From: Paenibacillaceae bacterium
GTDB taxonomy: Bacteria; Bacillota; Clostridia; Lachnospirales; Lachnospiraceae
Direction of reading: 5' to 3'
NCBI GenBank assembly: GCA_015057715.1
Contig: SVDS01000008.1
Coordinates: 1-64,000, forward strand
Length of the DNA: 64,000 bases
Position numbers and translations under genes: made by a program. Position 1 is the stretch's first letter. Each line of letters begins with the position of its first letter. Positions 9,529 to 19,783 of this stretch are shown here, one piece after another. The notes beneath the pieces were generated by a model. That model did not search any database. It was not told the origin of the DNA and worked only from the letters and a program-made list of their open reading frames with translations.

Positions 9529-10125
9529 ATGGAAGAGGTTCAGGATGATGATATAGATAAAGTATTCCTTCAAATACAGAAGGAACTGCAAAAGATAGAA
9601 CCGGATACGAAGAAGTGGGAAGGAGAACCGTCTGGCTGGTCAGAGTTTCATGGTCCTGGTTTTACAATCAAGATTCCTGGTGGTTTTGAAGAGACAGAAA
9701 GGAAAAAAGCAGCGTCGGTTTTCTTCTCCAAGAATCGTCCGGAAATGATTCTTGTCAATCCGCATGAATCCGCAGGGCTCACGTTCCAGAATGCTATATT
9801 GGAATGTGAGGAAACCGTTATAGATCTGCAAGCTGAGAGGGAACGAATCCGCCAGATACTGAAACAGGCAGACGGTAAAAACGTTTTCTATGACCAGGGA
9901 AATGTATCTGGAACTGTCCCTGTCCTGTGGTTTGACTACAAAAGCTTTGCCGCCGATGAACGGGTCTATAACATGATGTTTCTGTTCCTTTCGGCGGGAA
10001 AATTAATCATAGGAACCTTTTACTGCATATTTAAGGATTACGACAGATGGAAGCCGAAAATCCTTACCATGCTTGGCACCATACAGACAGACGAGGAGGA
10101 AGAGTGTGAAAGAATACAATCTTAA
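9529..10125 (+). CDS. DcrB/DUF1795-like protein (possible)
   Basis: 'FHGPGFTIKIPGGFEETERKKAASVFFSKNRPEMILVNPHESAGLTFQN' resembles the preceding paralogue; same operon. Confidence 0.45.
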   Translation: MEEVQDDDIDKVFLQIQKELQKIEPDTKKWEGEPSGWSEFHGPGFTIKIPGGFEETERKKAASVFFSKNRPEMILVNPHESAGLTFQNAILECEETVIDLQAERERIRQILKQADGKNVFYDQGNVSGTVPVLWFDYKSFAADERVYNMMFLFLSAGKLIIGTFYCIFKDYDRWKPKILTMLGTIQTDEEEECERIQS

Positions 10126-11506
10126 AACAGAACCGTTACAGTTTATAGAGATCAGAGAACTTAAGGTAAGCAAAGAAATTAATGAACATGGTATTGCTGT
10201 AATAAGCGGATACATTGCAGATAAGGATGAAGATATTTATATAAGTCAGCTGACCGGAGATGTATGGGAGAAAATAGAAGCAATAGGAAAAGACGGCGAA
10301 GCACAGACCCTTTTCTGGGGCATTGTTACTGGTTTCTCCATTGAAAGCATGAAGGACCAGAAAAAGATGACCCTGGAGATAACTACGGGGACGTATTTTA
10401 TGGATTTAAAACCGCATTTCAGGACCTTCCAGGACAGTACAGTTACATATGAGAAGATCTTTAAACAGATCACCGGTACTTATGAGAACTCAGGACTCAT
10501 CAAAACACGGCCTCTTACAGATGCAACAGGTAAACTGGTGCTGCAGCACAGAGAGACTGATTGGGAATTTTTAAAACGGATGGCAGCAAGATTTCATAGC
10601 TTTCTTGTACCAAGCACCAGGACATGGGGAGTTAAATACTTTTATGATCTGCCAAAGGGGGAACGTTATGAACTTGCAGATCACATGAAATATGCAGTGA
10701 AAAAAGATCTGGGAAACTATCGCAGAAAACGGAATCAGGGGCTTTCGAAAATGCCGGAAGGGGCCAGTCTGGAATACATTCTGCAGAGCCGTGAGGAGTA
10801 TCAGATCGGGGACCAGCTGACAGTAAATGGACTGCAGCTCTTTGTATGGAAAATGGACAGCATGTATGAGAGAGGAGAAATGCTTCATACATGCCACTTA
10901 AAATCCAGGTCCGGCATGGACTTTCCGGAAACATTTCAGGAAGACAGGACTGGCTGTTCCTTCCAGGCAGAGGTCCTGCAGGTGAAAGAGGATAAAGTGA
11001 TGATAAAGGTCTTAAAGGATGAAAACCAGGAGCAGAATATCAATCTGTGGTATCCATACTCTACAGTTTATTCTACTCCTGATGGGACCGGCTGGTACTG
11101 TATGCCGGAGGTGGGGGATGCGGTAAGACTGCATATACCGGAGCAAAGGGAAGAAGAGGCTTATGTGGTCGGCTCTATCCATCTGGATACGGAAAGTCCG
11201 GACCGGAAAAATCCGGAACACAAGATTATCAAGAATAAATACCAGAAGGAAATCCGTTTTACTCCGGATTCCATTGTAATTACCAATAACCAGGGAACCA
11301 AAATAGAACTCAACGATGCAAAAGGGGTGCAGATTGTCAGCCAGCATGACATTGTAATAAGGGCAAAGGATGACTTAACGATTTCCAGTGAGACCGGTTC
11401 ACTCATAGCAGCCGGGACTTCATCTGTCAATTTAAAACAGAAGACAACCAGCATTGACATTGATCAGGGAATCTCATTTACCGGAGGAGAACTGAAAGTA
11501 CAATAG
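10106..11506 (+). CDS. VgrG/Pvc8-like contractile-injection spike protein (paralogue 2)
   Basis: 'HRETDWEFLKRMAARFHSFLVPSTRTWGVKYFYDLP' and 'WYPYSTVYSTPDGTGWYCMPEVGDAVRLHIP' parallel 7142-8728. GTG start at 10106 preferred. Confidence 0.75.
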   Translation: MKEYNLKTEPLQFIEIRELKVSKEINEHGIAVISGYIADKDEDIYISQLTGDVWEKIEAIGKDGEAQTLFWGIVTGFSIESMKDQKKMTLEITTGTYFMDLKPHFRTFQDSTVTYEKIFKQITGTYENSGLIKTRPLTDATGKLVLQHRETDWEFLKRMAARFHSFLVPSTRTWGVKYFYDLPKGERYELADHMKYAVKKDLGNYRRKRNQGLSKMPEGASLEYILQSREEYQIGDQLTVNGLQLFVWKMDSMYERGEMLHTCHLKSRSGMDFPETFQEDRTGCSFQAEVLQVKEDKVMIKVLKDENQEQNINLWYPYSTVYSTPDGTGWYCMPEVGDAVRLHIPEQREEEAYVVGSIHLDTESPDRKNPEHKIIKNKYQKEIRFTPDSIVITNNQGTKIELNDAKGVQIVSQHDIVIRAKDDLTISSETGSLIAAGTSSVNLKQKTTSIDIDQGISFTGGELKVQ

Positions 11507-11517
11507 GCAGGAGGATC

Positions 11518-12090
11518 ATGATGGACCGGTTAAAAGAATTGGAGAGAGCCGCCCAAAATGCTGAGGAAGAGTTATTTGCTTCCCAGTGCCGGAGACTTGA
11601 GAGGGAATACCAGAAAAAGGAGTACAGAAAAGAAGCGGTAGATTCCTTTGCACAATTATTCAGCCAGGCAGTAGATGAGAAGAAGGAAGTATCATGGATG
11701 GGTATCTGCTATCTTCACACCAGCCTTCAGACCGGAAGCCATGAATTCCGGTTGTCCCTGTATGACGAAGAATTCTTTTTTGATCCGGTTCCGGCAGAAC
11801 TGTACTGGCGTCCTTCCTGCTTTTTTGAATGCTTCGAGGAAGACATGGAATCAGTGATGACAGTGTTACGGAGACAGTACCCCAGGATCTGGAGGTATGA
11901 GGAAGAGGCTGTCCGCAGGGTATGTGTGGAATATTATTATGCGGTTATCCGTCAGCTGTGCTTTGACCTGGCAGGAGAGATCATGGAAACGGAAGCTTTT
12001 CAAAAGGCAGTAAAGGCTGAAAATTTTACTGCCTTTTTCGGAAGATATCAGGGAGAGGGGGAGATCCTTTGGCGTATGAAGGAAAAATGA
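11518..12090 (+). CDS. Hypothetical protein of the VgrG/Rhs operon
   Basis: 190-aa ORF, RBS aggaggatc, overlaps the next gene. Confidence 0.6.
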   Translation: MMDRLKELERAAQNAEEELFASQCRRLEREYQKKEYRKEAVDSFAQLFSQAVDEKKEVSWMGICYLHTSLQTGSHEFRLSLYDEEFFFDPVPAELYWRPSCFFECFEEDMESVMTVLRRQYPRIWRYEEEAVRRVCVEYYYAVIRQLCFDLAGEIMETEAFQKAVKAENFTAFFGRYQGEGEILWRMKEK

Positions 12091-12611
12091 AATATTTTAT
12101 ATTGACCAACGGAGATAAAAATCCTTTTCCGCAGATCATAAACTGGAGCCAGACCATTGATGTAAGGAAGCTGACACGGGACGAGTACCAGAAGATGCCG
12201 CCTTTCATTCAATTTAACGCGAAACTTGGAATGGACGGGATATTTCCGGATGTCATTGATAAGCCATTTCTTTTACTTTCCAGGGAAGCTATGGAGGTGA
12301 CGGCTTTATATGATTTAAATATTCCATTTTTGTTTTTTGTACTATTTGACACGGAAAAAGGAGAATGTGCTTCCTACTACTGTCCTGTGTTAGAAGAAGA
12401 GGAGTGTCTGGCAAAACATTTCGGTCCCGGACAGAGGGAGATAATCCTTGATAGAAAAAAATTTAGTGGAGCTCCTCTATTTCGTGTCAGGACAGGAACA
12501 GAAAGTGCAGTAGTAATTCGTATGGATTTAGCGGAAAGTCTGCTGGAACGGGGGGGTATCGGTATGAAGCTTAAGGAGGTAAGTTTATCTGACGGAAGCA
12601 TCTTGAAATAA
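12087..12611 (+). CDS. Hypothetical protein, possibly Imm11/Imm43-like
   Basis: 'MKYFILTNGDKNPFPQIINWS...GIFPDVIDKPFLLLSREAMEVTALYDLNIPFLFF' resembles cytosolic immunity-like proteins of Rhs loci; family call weak. Internal ATG at 12087 preferred. Confidence 0.4.
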   Translation: MKYFILTNGDKNPFPQIINWSQTIDVRKLTRDEYQKMPPFIQFNAKLGMDGIFPDVIDKPFLLLSREAMEVTALYDLNIPFLFFVLFDTEKGECASYYCPVLEEEECLAKHFGPGQREIILDRKKFSGAPLFRVRTGTESAVVIRMDLAESLLERGGIGMKLKEVSLSDGSILK

Positions 12612-12641
12612 TGAAATAGGGGAAAGAGAGGATAAAAAGCA

Positions 12642-15600
12642 ATGAGTGAGGCAGGTAAATTGAATTTAGGTCTGGGAACCGGAATGCAGCTTAATCAGGC
12701 CCAGAAAGCAGCAGATAGTAAGGAGTATTTGGTGGAGGGAGCAAAGCTTTTCTGTGTGAACGGAAGCAATATTACCCAGCTTAAACTACCAACCGGTCAT
12801 GGATATACCAGTGGTGGAAAGAAAAAGGTGAACTGTAAGGATTGCAAGGCTTGTGAGAATATCCCATACTTTGGGGAGTGCCGAAAGAATGAGAAGGACC
12901 ACAAGTGCGAAGGCTTCATGGATCTGGTGGATAAATGGGAAAACACGGCAGTAGGTACCGGAAAGGCGGAAACCGTAGGAGGAGAAGAGGCTATCAGCAT
13001 GAGCTCTGTCCTGCTCTGTAAAAAGGGAGGAATCATTATTCCGGTTACATCTGGTCAGGGGTATGATGGGAAAATTAATTGGGATGCCTTACTGAAGCGT
13101 TATCAGAACGTAGTTCGCTGGGCCTCAGGGAAAAATATACTTTGCCATGTTTTTGGCAAGGATCCAATTAATATGAATACGGGTAATTATATTTATGAAA
13201 AAGAAGATCTTATTATTAAAGGGATTATGCCCTTAAGTTTTAAACTGTTTTATAATGCAATGGAATGCGGAAATCAGGGAAATCTGGCAGAGGGCTGGAG
13301 CCATAATTTCGGAGTGCATTTGATAAAAATTGCAGGAGAAGATTTATTAGGTATTGTTCTGGAGGATGGAAGGGAGGTCCCATACCGCCGGAAACTGAGG
13401 GGAGAGTACGCCCCGGCATTGGGTGATGGAGGAAGTCTTAAGAAATCAGAAAACGGGTATTTTTATGAGCAGGAGGATGGGACTGTTTATGAGTTCGACT
13501 GTGATGGCAGGCTGTGTACCCAAAGAGACATAAACGGCAATCTCCGGATATTTACGTATAATGAGGCTGGCTTTCTGGAGAGTGTGGGGAACGGAACAGG
13601 CGGTCAGTTAAAATATACATATAACAAAGAAAAGAATCTGATTTATGTGGAGGACCATACCGGGCGGAAGGTGAGTTTAAGATATCAGTATGGTAAACTT
13701 CGTTGGTTTATCAATTCAAGCGGCTGTACCTATACATATGATTATAACGAGAATGGAAGGCTCAATGAAGTTGTGACACCTCGAAATTTCGCGGGTGTAA
13801 AAAATGAATATGACGGGGCTGACCGTGTGGTGAAGCAGACACTCCCGGATGGGGGCGTGGTGAAACTGCGTTATGATGATAAGAATAACCGGACATACAT
13901 GAAAGAGCAAAATGGGAACCTGATTATATATGAGAGTGATAAGAAACTGCGTAATATCCGTACCATCTATAAAGATGGAGAGGAAACATTTGAATATAAT
14001 GACAGAAATCAGTTGATTAGGCGTGTTGATAAGAACGGGAACATGATAAAATTAGCTTATGATGATAAAGGAAATTTGTCTCAGATTATGTATCCAGACG
14101 GTTGTAAATATAACATGACATATGATGCGAATAACCGCTTACTGATATTATCTGTAAATGGCGTTAAGAAAATAAAACACACATATGATAGCAAAGGTAA
14201 TCTACTCTATAAAGAGGATGCATTGGGAAGAGGACAGGAATTTATTTATGATACGCAGGGAAGAGTAAAGGAGATTGTTCAAACAGATAAAAGCCATATC
14301 TGTATAGAATATGATGAGCATAGTAATATTTCTAAAATCATAGATGGGTCTAAGAACACAATCAGCTATGATTATGATGCATTAAACAGGGTAGTAAAAA
14401 TCGTTGATGGGAATGGGAACAGGACAAATTATGAATATGATACTGGTGACAGGATAACAGGTATCATCAACGCGCAAGGGAAACGGCGAAGCTATGAATA
14501 TACAAAAAGCGGTAAGGTAACAAAGGTTATAGATTTTAATGGGGCTGTTACTTGTCTGGAGTATAATAATATGAATCAGGTAAGTTCTGTCGTTACTCCA
14601 GATGGAGGAAAGGAAAAATTAGAGTATGACCAGATGCAGAATGTTTCCAAACGAATTACTCCCACCGGGGCAGCGTACTTATATAAATATAATAGTTTAA
14701 ATAGACTGGAAAAATTAACTCTTCCGACCGGGGGATCAATTTATTATGAATATGATGCCAATGGAAATCAAACAACAATGACAGATGGTAATGGAAATCA
14801 AACAACCATGGAATATGATGAAAGAAACCGTGTGACAGAGGTTGTTGATGCTGGTGGAGCAAGGACAGTATATGACTATGATATGGAAGGAAATTTAATA
14901 AGTATTACAAATGCCATGGGTCAGTCTATAACATACACCTATGATATAGCAGGTCAAAAAATCAGTGAAACAGATATTCTGGGAAATATTGTCCGATATG
15001 AATATAATAATTTGGGAAAGATTTCCTGCGTAATTGATTCCAAGCAGAGGAAAATAGTCTATGAATATGGTACTGGAGGTGTTTTAGAAAAGATTATTTA
15101 TCCAGATGGAAGCTATGAGCAGTACTCCTATGATAAGAACGGAAATTTAACGCGTCGGGAAAATCAGAAGGGAGATTATTTAGAGTATACTTATGACTGT
15201 CTAAATAAGATTGTAAACGTAAAAAGCAGTTTGGGTCAGAAAATATGTTATACTTATGATGCAGTTGGAAATGTAACTTCTGTGACAGATACTTTAGGAA
15301 ATGTCACTAAGTATGAGAATTCCATGGGAGGGAATCTGAGCGCTGTAATAGATGCTATGGGAAATAAGACAGAGTATGGTTATGATGCTATGGATAATCT
15401 CATCACCATTTGTCAGCATGAGGGAAGCGATACTTTACTGAAATGTGGTGATTTACATATAGATAATAAGGAATATGATTCAAATAAAGTTCATTTGACA
15501 AGATATGAACGCAATGGACTGGGAATGATTGAAACTATAATCGATCCGCTGGGGTTAATGGAGCATTATACTTATAACCAGACTGGGCAAATGATTATGA

Positions 15601-17588
15601 AATTGGATAAGGAGGGCTATGAAACCCGCTATAATTATACAAAGACAGGTGAACTTAGTGAAATCATCTATGCAGACAACCGAAGTGTAGGTTTTCAGTA
15701 TAATGCGTTAAAACAGCTTATAGAAGTGAAAGACTGGCTGGGAACAACCAAGGTGGAACTTGACGAGGCAGGTCGAACAAGAAAGATTACTGATTATAAG
15801 GGACGGGAAATTGGTTATGAATGGAGTAAGTTTGGTGAACGGACAGGTATTGTCTACCCGGATAGCAGAAAGGTGTCTTACGAATATGATGAATTATCCC
15901 GTTTGAGCCGTTTGATTTATGAGGGACAAGAAATTACCTATCATTACGATAAGGAAGGACGTCTGATGGAGAAGGGTTTCCTTAACGGAATCATTACCAA
16001 TTATCAGTACAATTCTATGGGACTATTAAGCTGTCTGACTCATAAAGCAGATGGAAATATTTTAGAAAGGTATGATTATGAGTATGATTTGGCAGGAAAT
16101 AAAACAGAGATTATAAAACAGAGAGAAATTCCACTCCTTTCTAGATATTTAACAGAAGAAATGTGCAAAAACTTGAAGAAGGAAAATGGTGTTTATAGCT
16201 ATCGGTATGATAAGTTAGATCGTCTGATAGAAGTGTATAAGGGCACTGAAAGACTGCGTAACTATAACTATGATGCTTTTGGAAACCGGATAAAGAAGCA
16301 GGAAGGTATTGTAATTAACTTCTATAAGTATAATGCAGCAAATCAGTTGTTAGAGGCAAGGGGATCGGAGGAAGAAAGATATCAGTATGATAGGCGCGGT
16401 AATCTGACTGGAATTATGAAAGGAGGAAAACTGGATACTGGATATCTATATGATGCTACAAATCATTTAAGCAGAGCAATAAATGAAAAAGGAGAATTAG
16501 CGATTTATAACTATTGCGGGCTTGGTTATAGGTTTGGGAAGCAAGAATATATAATAGAAAGAACATCTGATTGGTGGGAGCGAGGGAAAGAAGCAAAATA
16601 TGAATATGAAACACCTCATGCTCAATTAGATTATCTGCTTGATTTAACAAAGCCGTATCATAACCTCCTTTCCAAATCAGAAACTACAGAACAGGGATCA
16701 AATACGCAGGACTATGTATGGGATTCTAATGTGGTATCTATGCTAGAAGAAAAAGCTTCTTATATATATTTTCATGATGAACTGGGAAGCCCGGTCCGTT
16801 TACTTGGCATCCAAAAGAACTGTAAAAATATATATGGATATGATGAGTTTGGGGAAGATTTACTTGGGAATCAAGTAGATGTACAGCCGTTTGGATATAC
16901 AGGATATCAAAAGGATCTTGTGGCAAATACTTATTTTGCACAGGCGAGGGAGTACATGCCGAAGATTGGAAGGTACACCTCAGTAGATAAGATAAAAGGA
17001 ACTATTTATATGCCGAATACATTAAATGAATACTTGTATTGTTGGGGAAATTCATTGAAGTGGGTAGATTTGGATGGAAATAGGCCAAGTACTGTTAATT
17101 ATAATGAAATATGGGGAGATTATTTTAGTAAATTATATCAATCTGCAGACAAGGCTTGGAAAGAAGGCTGGCAGTCAATTATAGATGAAATTGATAAAAT
17201 TTTGGATGCAAACGTAGAAGGAGGAGTCGGAATTGGAGGAAAGGCTTCAGTCGGGTTAGTAAATATCAGCTTTGTATTAAAAAATTATCTTGAGATGGAC
17301 GAACATATGGACGTTTCTTTTAAAGGTCAAGGGGGAGGTGGTGTAGGTATACCGGATAGTTTGGAATTATCGTTGGCTGGTGAGTATAATTATGGTACAT
17401 ATGAGTTTACTCCAATAGTGGGTTTGAACGACGGGATATTTGATGGTCATTTAAAGTTGACGTTTGGTGTTGAGGCATACGCAGGTGTTGGAGGAGGTGG
17501 TAATGTTACCATTGATATTAGTGAGATTGGTTTATTGGCATATAAGTGGGTGAAAAGCCAGTTTGTAGAATGCGAAAGTCAAAGATAA
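12642..17588 (+). CDS. DUF4280 (PAAR-like) - Rhs/YD-repeat polymorphic toxin
   Basis: N-terminal Cys-rich DUF4280-like module (VEGAKLFCVNGS...GHGYTSGGKKKVNCKDCKACENIPYFGECRKN); many YD repeats; Rhs core end 'PFGYTGYQKDLVANTYFAQAREYMPKIGRYTSVDKIKG..NEYLYCWGNSLKWVDLDG' followed by a variable C-terminal tail. Confidence 0.9.
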   Translation: MSEAGKLNLGLGTGMQLNQAQKAADSKEYLVEGAKLFCVNGSNITQLKLPTGHGYTSGGKKKVNCKDCKACENIPYFGECRKNEKDHKCEGFMDLVDKWENTAVGTGKAETVGGEEAISMSSVLLCKKGGIIIPVTSGQGYDGKINWDALLKRYQNVVRWASGKNILCHVFGKDPINMNTGNYIYEKEDLIIKGIMPLSFKLFYNAMECGNQGNLAEGWSHNFGVHLIKIAGEDLLGIVLEDGREVPYRRKLRGEYAPALGDGGSLKKSENGYFYEQEDGTVYEFDCDGRLCTQRDINGNLRIFTYNEAGFLESVGNGTGGQLKYTYNKEKNLIYVEDHTGRKVSLRYQYGKLRWFINSSGCTYTYDYNENGRLNEVVTPRNFAGVKNEYDGADRVVKQTLPDGGVVKLRYDDKNNRTYMKEQNGNLIIYESDKKLRNIRTIYKDGEETFEYNDRNQLIRRVDKNGNMIKLAYDDKGNLSQIMYPDGCKYNMTYDANNRLLILSVNGVKKIKHTYDSKGNLLYKEDALGRGQEFIYDTQGRVKEIVQTDKSHICIEYDEHSNISKIIDGSKNTISYDYDALNRVVKIVDGNGNRTNYEYDTGDRITGIINAQGKRRSYEYTKSGKVTKVIDFNGAVTCLEYNNMNQVSSVVTPDGGKEKLEYDQMQNVSKRITPTGAAYLYKYNSLNRLEKLTLPTGGSIYYEYDANGNQTTMTDGNGNQTTMEYDERNRVTEVVDAGGARTVYDYDMEGNLISITNAMGQSITYTYDIAGQKISETDILGNIVRYEYNNLGKISCVIDSKQRKIVYEYGTGGVLEKIIYPDGSYEQYSYDKNGNLTRRENQKGDYLEYTYDCLNKIVNVKSSLGQKICYTYDAVGNVTSVTDTLGNVTKYENSMGGNLSAVIDAMGNKTEYGYDAMDNLITICQHEGSDTLLKCGDLHIDNKEYDSNKVHLTRYERNGLGMIETIIDPLGLMEHYTYNQTGQMIMKLDKEGYETRYNYTKTGELSEIIYADNRSVGFQYNALKQLIEVKDWLGTTKVELDEAGRTRKITDYKGREIGYEWSKFGERTGIVYPDSRKVSYEYDELSRLSRLIYEGQEITYHYDKEGRLMEKGFLNGIITNYQYNSMGLLSCLTHKADGNILERYDYEYDLAGNKTEIIKQREIPLLSRYLTEEMCKNLKKENGVYSYRYDKLDRLIEVYKGTERLRNYNYDAFGNRIKKQEGIVINFYKYNAANQLLEARGSEEERYQYDRRGNLTGIMKGGKLDTGYLYDATNHLSRAINEKGELAIYNYCGLGYRFGKQEYIIERTSDWWERGKEAKYEYETPHAQLDYLLDLTKPYHNLLSKSETTEQGSNTQDYVWDSNVVSMLEEKASYIYFHDELGSPVRLLGIQKNCKNIYGYDEFGEDLLGNQVDVQPFGYTGYQKDLVANTYFAQAREYMPKIGRYTSVDKIKGTIYMPNTLNEYLYCWGNSLKWVDLDGNRPSTVNYNEIWGDYFSKLYQSADKAWKEGWQSIIDEIDKILDANVEGGVGIGGKASVGLVNISFVLKNYLEMDEHMDVSFKGQGGGGVGIPDSLELSLAGEYNYGTYEFTPIVGLNDGIFDGHLKLTFGVEAYAGVGGGGNVTIDISEIGLLAYKWVKSQFVECESQR

Positions 17589-17626
17589 AAAAATTGTAAT
17601 AAATGATATATGGAGATTAATAAAAA

Positions 17627-18448
17627 ATGAATAAAATTAAATTTATAAGAAGATTATTTTTAGTTTTAGTTACATGTTTATATGCAATTATTCTAAGCGG
17701 TTTCAGCTCTAGTGAAGTTATTGCATCAGAGTTAAATACAGAAAAATCTTCTGCAAATATGACTCCAGAATCCTATTTAGAGCAATATCTAGAGGCATTC
17801 AATAATCAGGATGAGGAAGCAGCTTACCGTTTATGGATTCATGGTGATAATTCAGAAAAAGCAAGAAAATCTTTTGCGGACTTATTTAGTGGACATTTGA
17901 AAATTTGGGGTATAAAAAAAGCATATACTTATACTAAGAGTGGTGAAAAATATAGACCTGCTGAGGGAAAACGACCTGCAGGAATTCTATATACCTATGA
18001 AATTAAGTGTCCCGAGGATACTTTTCAGGTTGAGTTATCAATTGATAATAATTATAATGGAAAATCTGGGCTAAACTATTTTAAATTAAAACGCCAGGAG
18101 GAGCCAACAGGAAAATTTAGTACTTTGAGAAAATTTGATTTTGCACAATGGGTTATGGCTTTTTGTGCCATACTAGAAGTGATTTTTACTTTATATACAT
18201 CAGGTATTTGTATAAAAAAGAAGCAGAAACGTTGGGGATTATGGCTTCTTTTGATTATGATTGTATATGGAGGCGTATGCTTCACAGTGACAGAAAATGT
18301 TAAAGTGGGATTTTTTGTGTATACGCTATTTATGCCTAAAATCATGAAATATACAACTGGTATACAGGTGTTTTTATCGGTACCAGTTGGTGCGATTGCT
18401 TATTGGATATTTAATCATAACAAAAGAATTAAAAAAGACATAAAGTAA
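17627..18448 (+). CDS. Membrane protein downstream of Rhs; candidate immunity protein
   Basis: N-terminal TM/signal, extracytoplasmic domain, about 3 C-terminal TM helices; gene immediately after the toxin tail. Confidence 0.5.
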   Translation: MNKIKFIRRLFLVLVTCLYAIILSGFSSSEVIASELNTEKSSANMTPESYLEQYLEAFNNQDEEAAYRLWIHGDNSEKARKSFADLFSGHLKIWGIKKAYTYTKSGEKYRPAEGKRPAGILYTYEIKCPEDTFQVELSIDNNYNGKSGLNYFKLKRQEEPTGKFSTLRKFDFAQWVMAFCAILEVIFTLYTSGICIKKKQKRWGLWLLLIMIVYGGVCFTVTENVKVGFFVYTLFMPKIMKYTTGIQVFLSVPVGAIAYWIFNHNKRIKKDIK

Positions 18449-19307
18449 GATGTTACTGACGGTTTAAAGTTTAAACAACCGACAAATTTTATTCAGTTCT
18501 GTTCGATATCCCTGCCTACCAGAGTTTTGCTTGAAAAGAACTCCTGATGGATTGAAGATTATATTTTTTAAAGTTATAAAAAAAGGGGGCAATCAATTCC
18601 AAATTGCCCTCATTTTAGTTGCAGTTTCTTCTTGCATAGTTATCATGGGGAAGATTGGCGACCAACATCTGGTTATGCGAAATGGATAGTACCGCCAATG
18701 TAATAAAAAGGCATTAATTCTTTAATAAATAGCAGTTAACTGCGATCTTTTGAATATTCGATATTCAATAGTAGAAAATATAAGTGTAACAGAGTTATTC
18801 CTCAGGGTAGCAAATGTAAATCCAGGCTTAAAAGCAGTTCATTCCTCGAAGAGAATGGTCTGCTTTTTCATGGACCGTGCCTTGGTTCGTGATGCACCGT
18901 GAATGAAAACTCCTTACTCTAAGAAAAGTTAATGGCAGAAAAAGAACATTAGACTTAATAATTGTTAATACATCAGATATACCAGAGATATATCTATCCT
19001 TATCAGTTAGTTGTATTGTCTTTATAATCTTCCATATACGATAAAATTAGTACGTTTTGCACATTAAACGATAGTATTAATTGTCGTTATTCGTTGTTTT
19101 CATGGTATTTGCATGTTATAATTTACATAGTTACAGAAAATAACAAACGCATTCCTTTATTATGGGTAAATTTCTTAAAGGATAGCTGTGTTTGTAATTA
19201 TTGACAAGTTTTACAGTGTTCAATTAGTGTGTATGGTTATATCTGATTTGTTAAGGACAGAAATACCCGTAGTCATAAGAAATAGTTTTATTCACAATAA
19301 AATATGT

Positions 19308-19400
19308 CAAAGGCAAACCAGTTGAAAAACGGGGACGCAAAGCCAAGGATCTAAGGTGTTTCTTGCACTATGATAGCCTAGCCGCCAAGCTTTATGGCAC
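19308..19400 (+). promoter_or_regulatory. c-di-GMP-I (GEMM) riboswitch
   Basis: 'AGGCAAACCAGTTGAAAAACGGGGACGCAAAGCCAAGGATCTAAGG...ATGATAGCCTAGCCGCC' carries the GEMM-I conserved segments GGCAAACC, GGGACGCAAAGCC and TAGCC..GCC. Confidence 0.85.
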
Positions 19401-19449
19401 TTCTCCTCATTTGAGGGTAGGATTATGTCTTTTTTAACACCTTTTAAAC

Positions 19450-19608
19450 ATGGAAGAAATTAAGATACCGGTGTTTGCTTATTGCTTAAATAAGAGGGGT
19501 ATCGCTTCATTCCAACAACTGTGTTTTGAGGTGGAGATAAAGACAGCCGAGTACATACACTTTGCCCACCTACAAATAAATATAATGAAAAATCAGTACT
19601 GCACCTAA
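19450..19608 (+). CDS. Putative 52-aa small ORF downstream of the riboswitch
   Basis: MEEIKIPVFAYCLNKRGIASFQQLCFEVEIKTAEYIHFAHLQINIMKNQYCT*. A related stretch at 21365-21500 reads ASFQQLFFEVEIKTVERLHFIHQQLN. Coding status uncertain. Confidence 0.35.
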   Translation: MEEIKIPVFAYCLNKRGIASFQQLCFEVEIKTAEYIHFAHLQINIMKNQYCT

Positions 19609-19783
19609 CCTGGCGTAGTACTGATTTTTTAGTTTCGATAATAAAACTGTTTCATTAAATAATACAAAAGAAGTCACTGAAAAAGTCGCTTTATACAGAC
19701 CCCCCTCAATACCCCGATGCAGGTCTCCACCGCTTGTTCTTCATTCTTTGATTTTGAAAATCATGAAATGGAGGACAAGCCAA

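Noticed and set aside
13500-16950. Dense periodic repeats resembling a CRISPR or tandem DNA repeat
   Set aside because: They are protein-level YD/Rhs repeats in a continuous 1648-aa frame; spacing and sequence vary.
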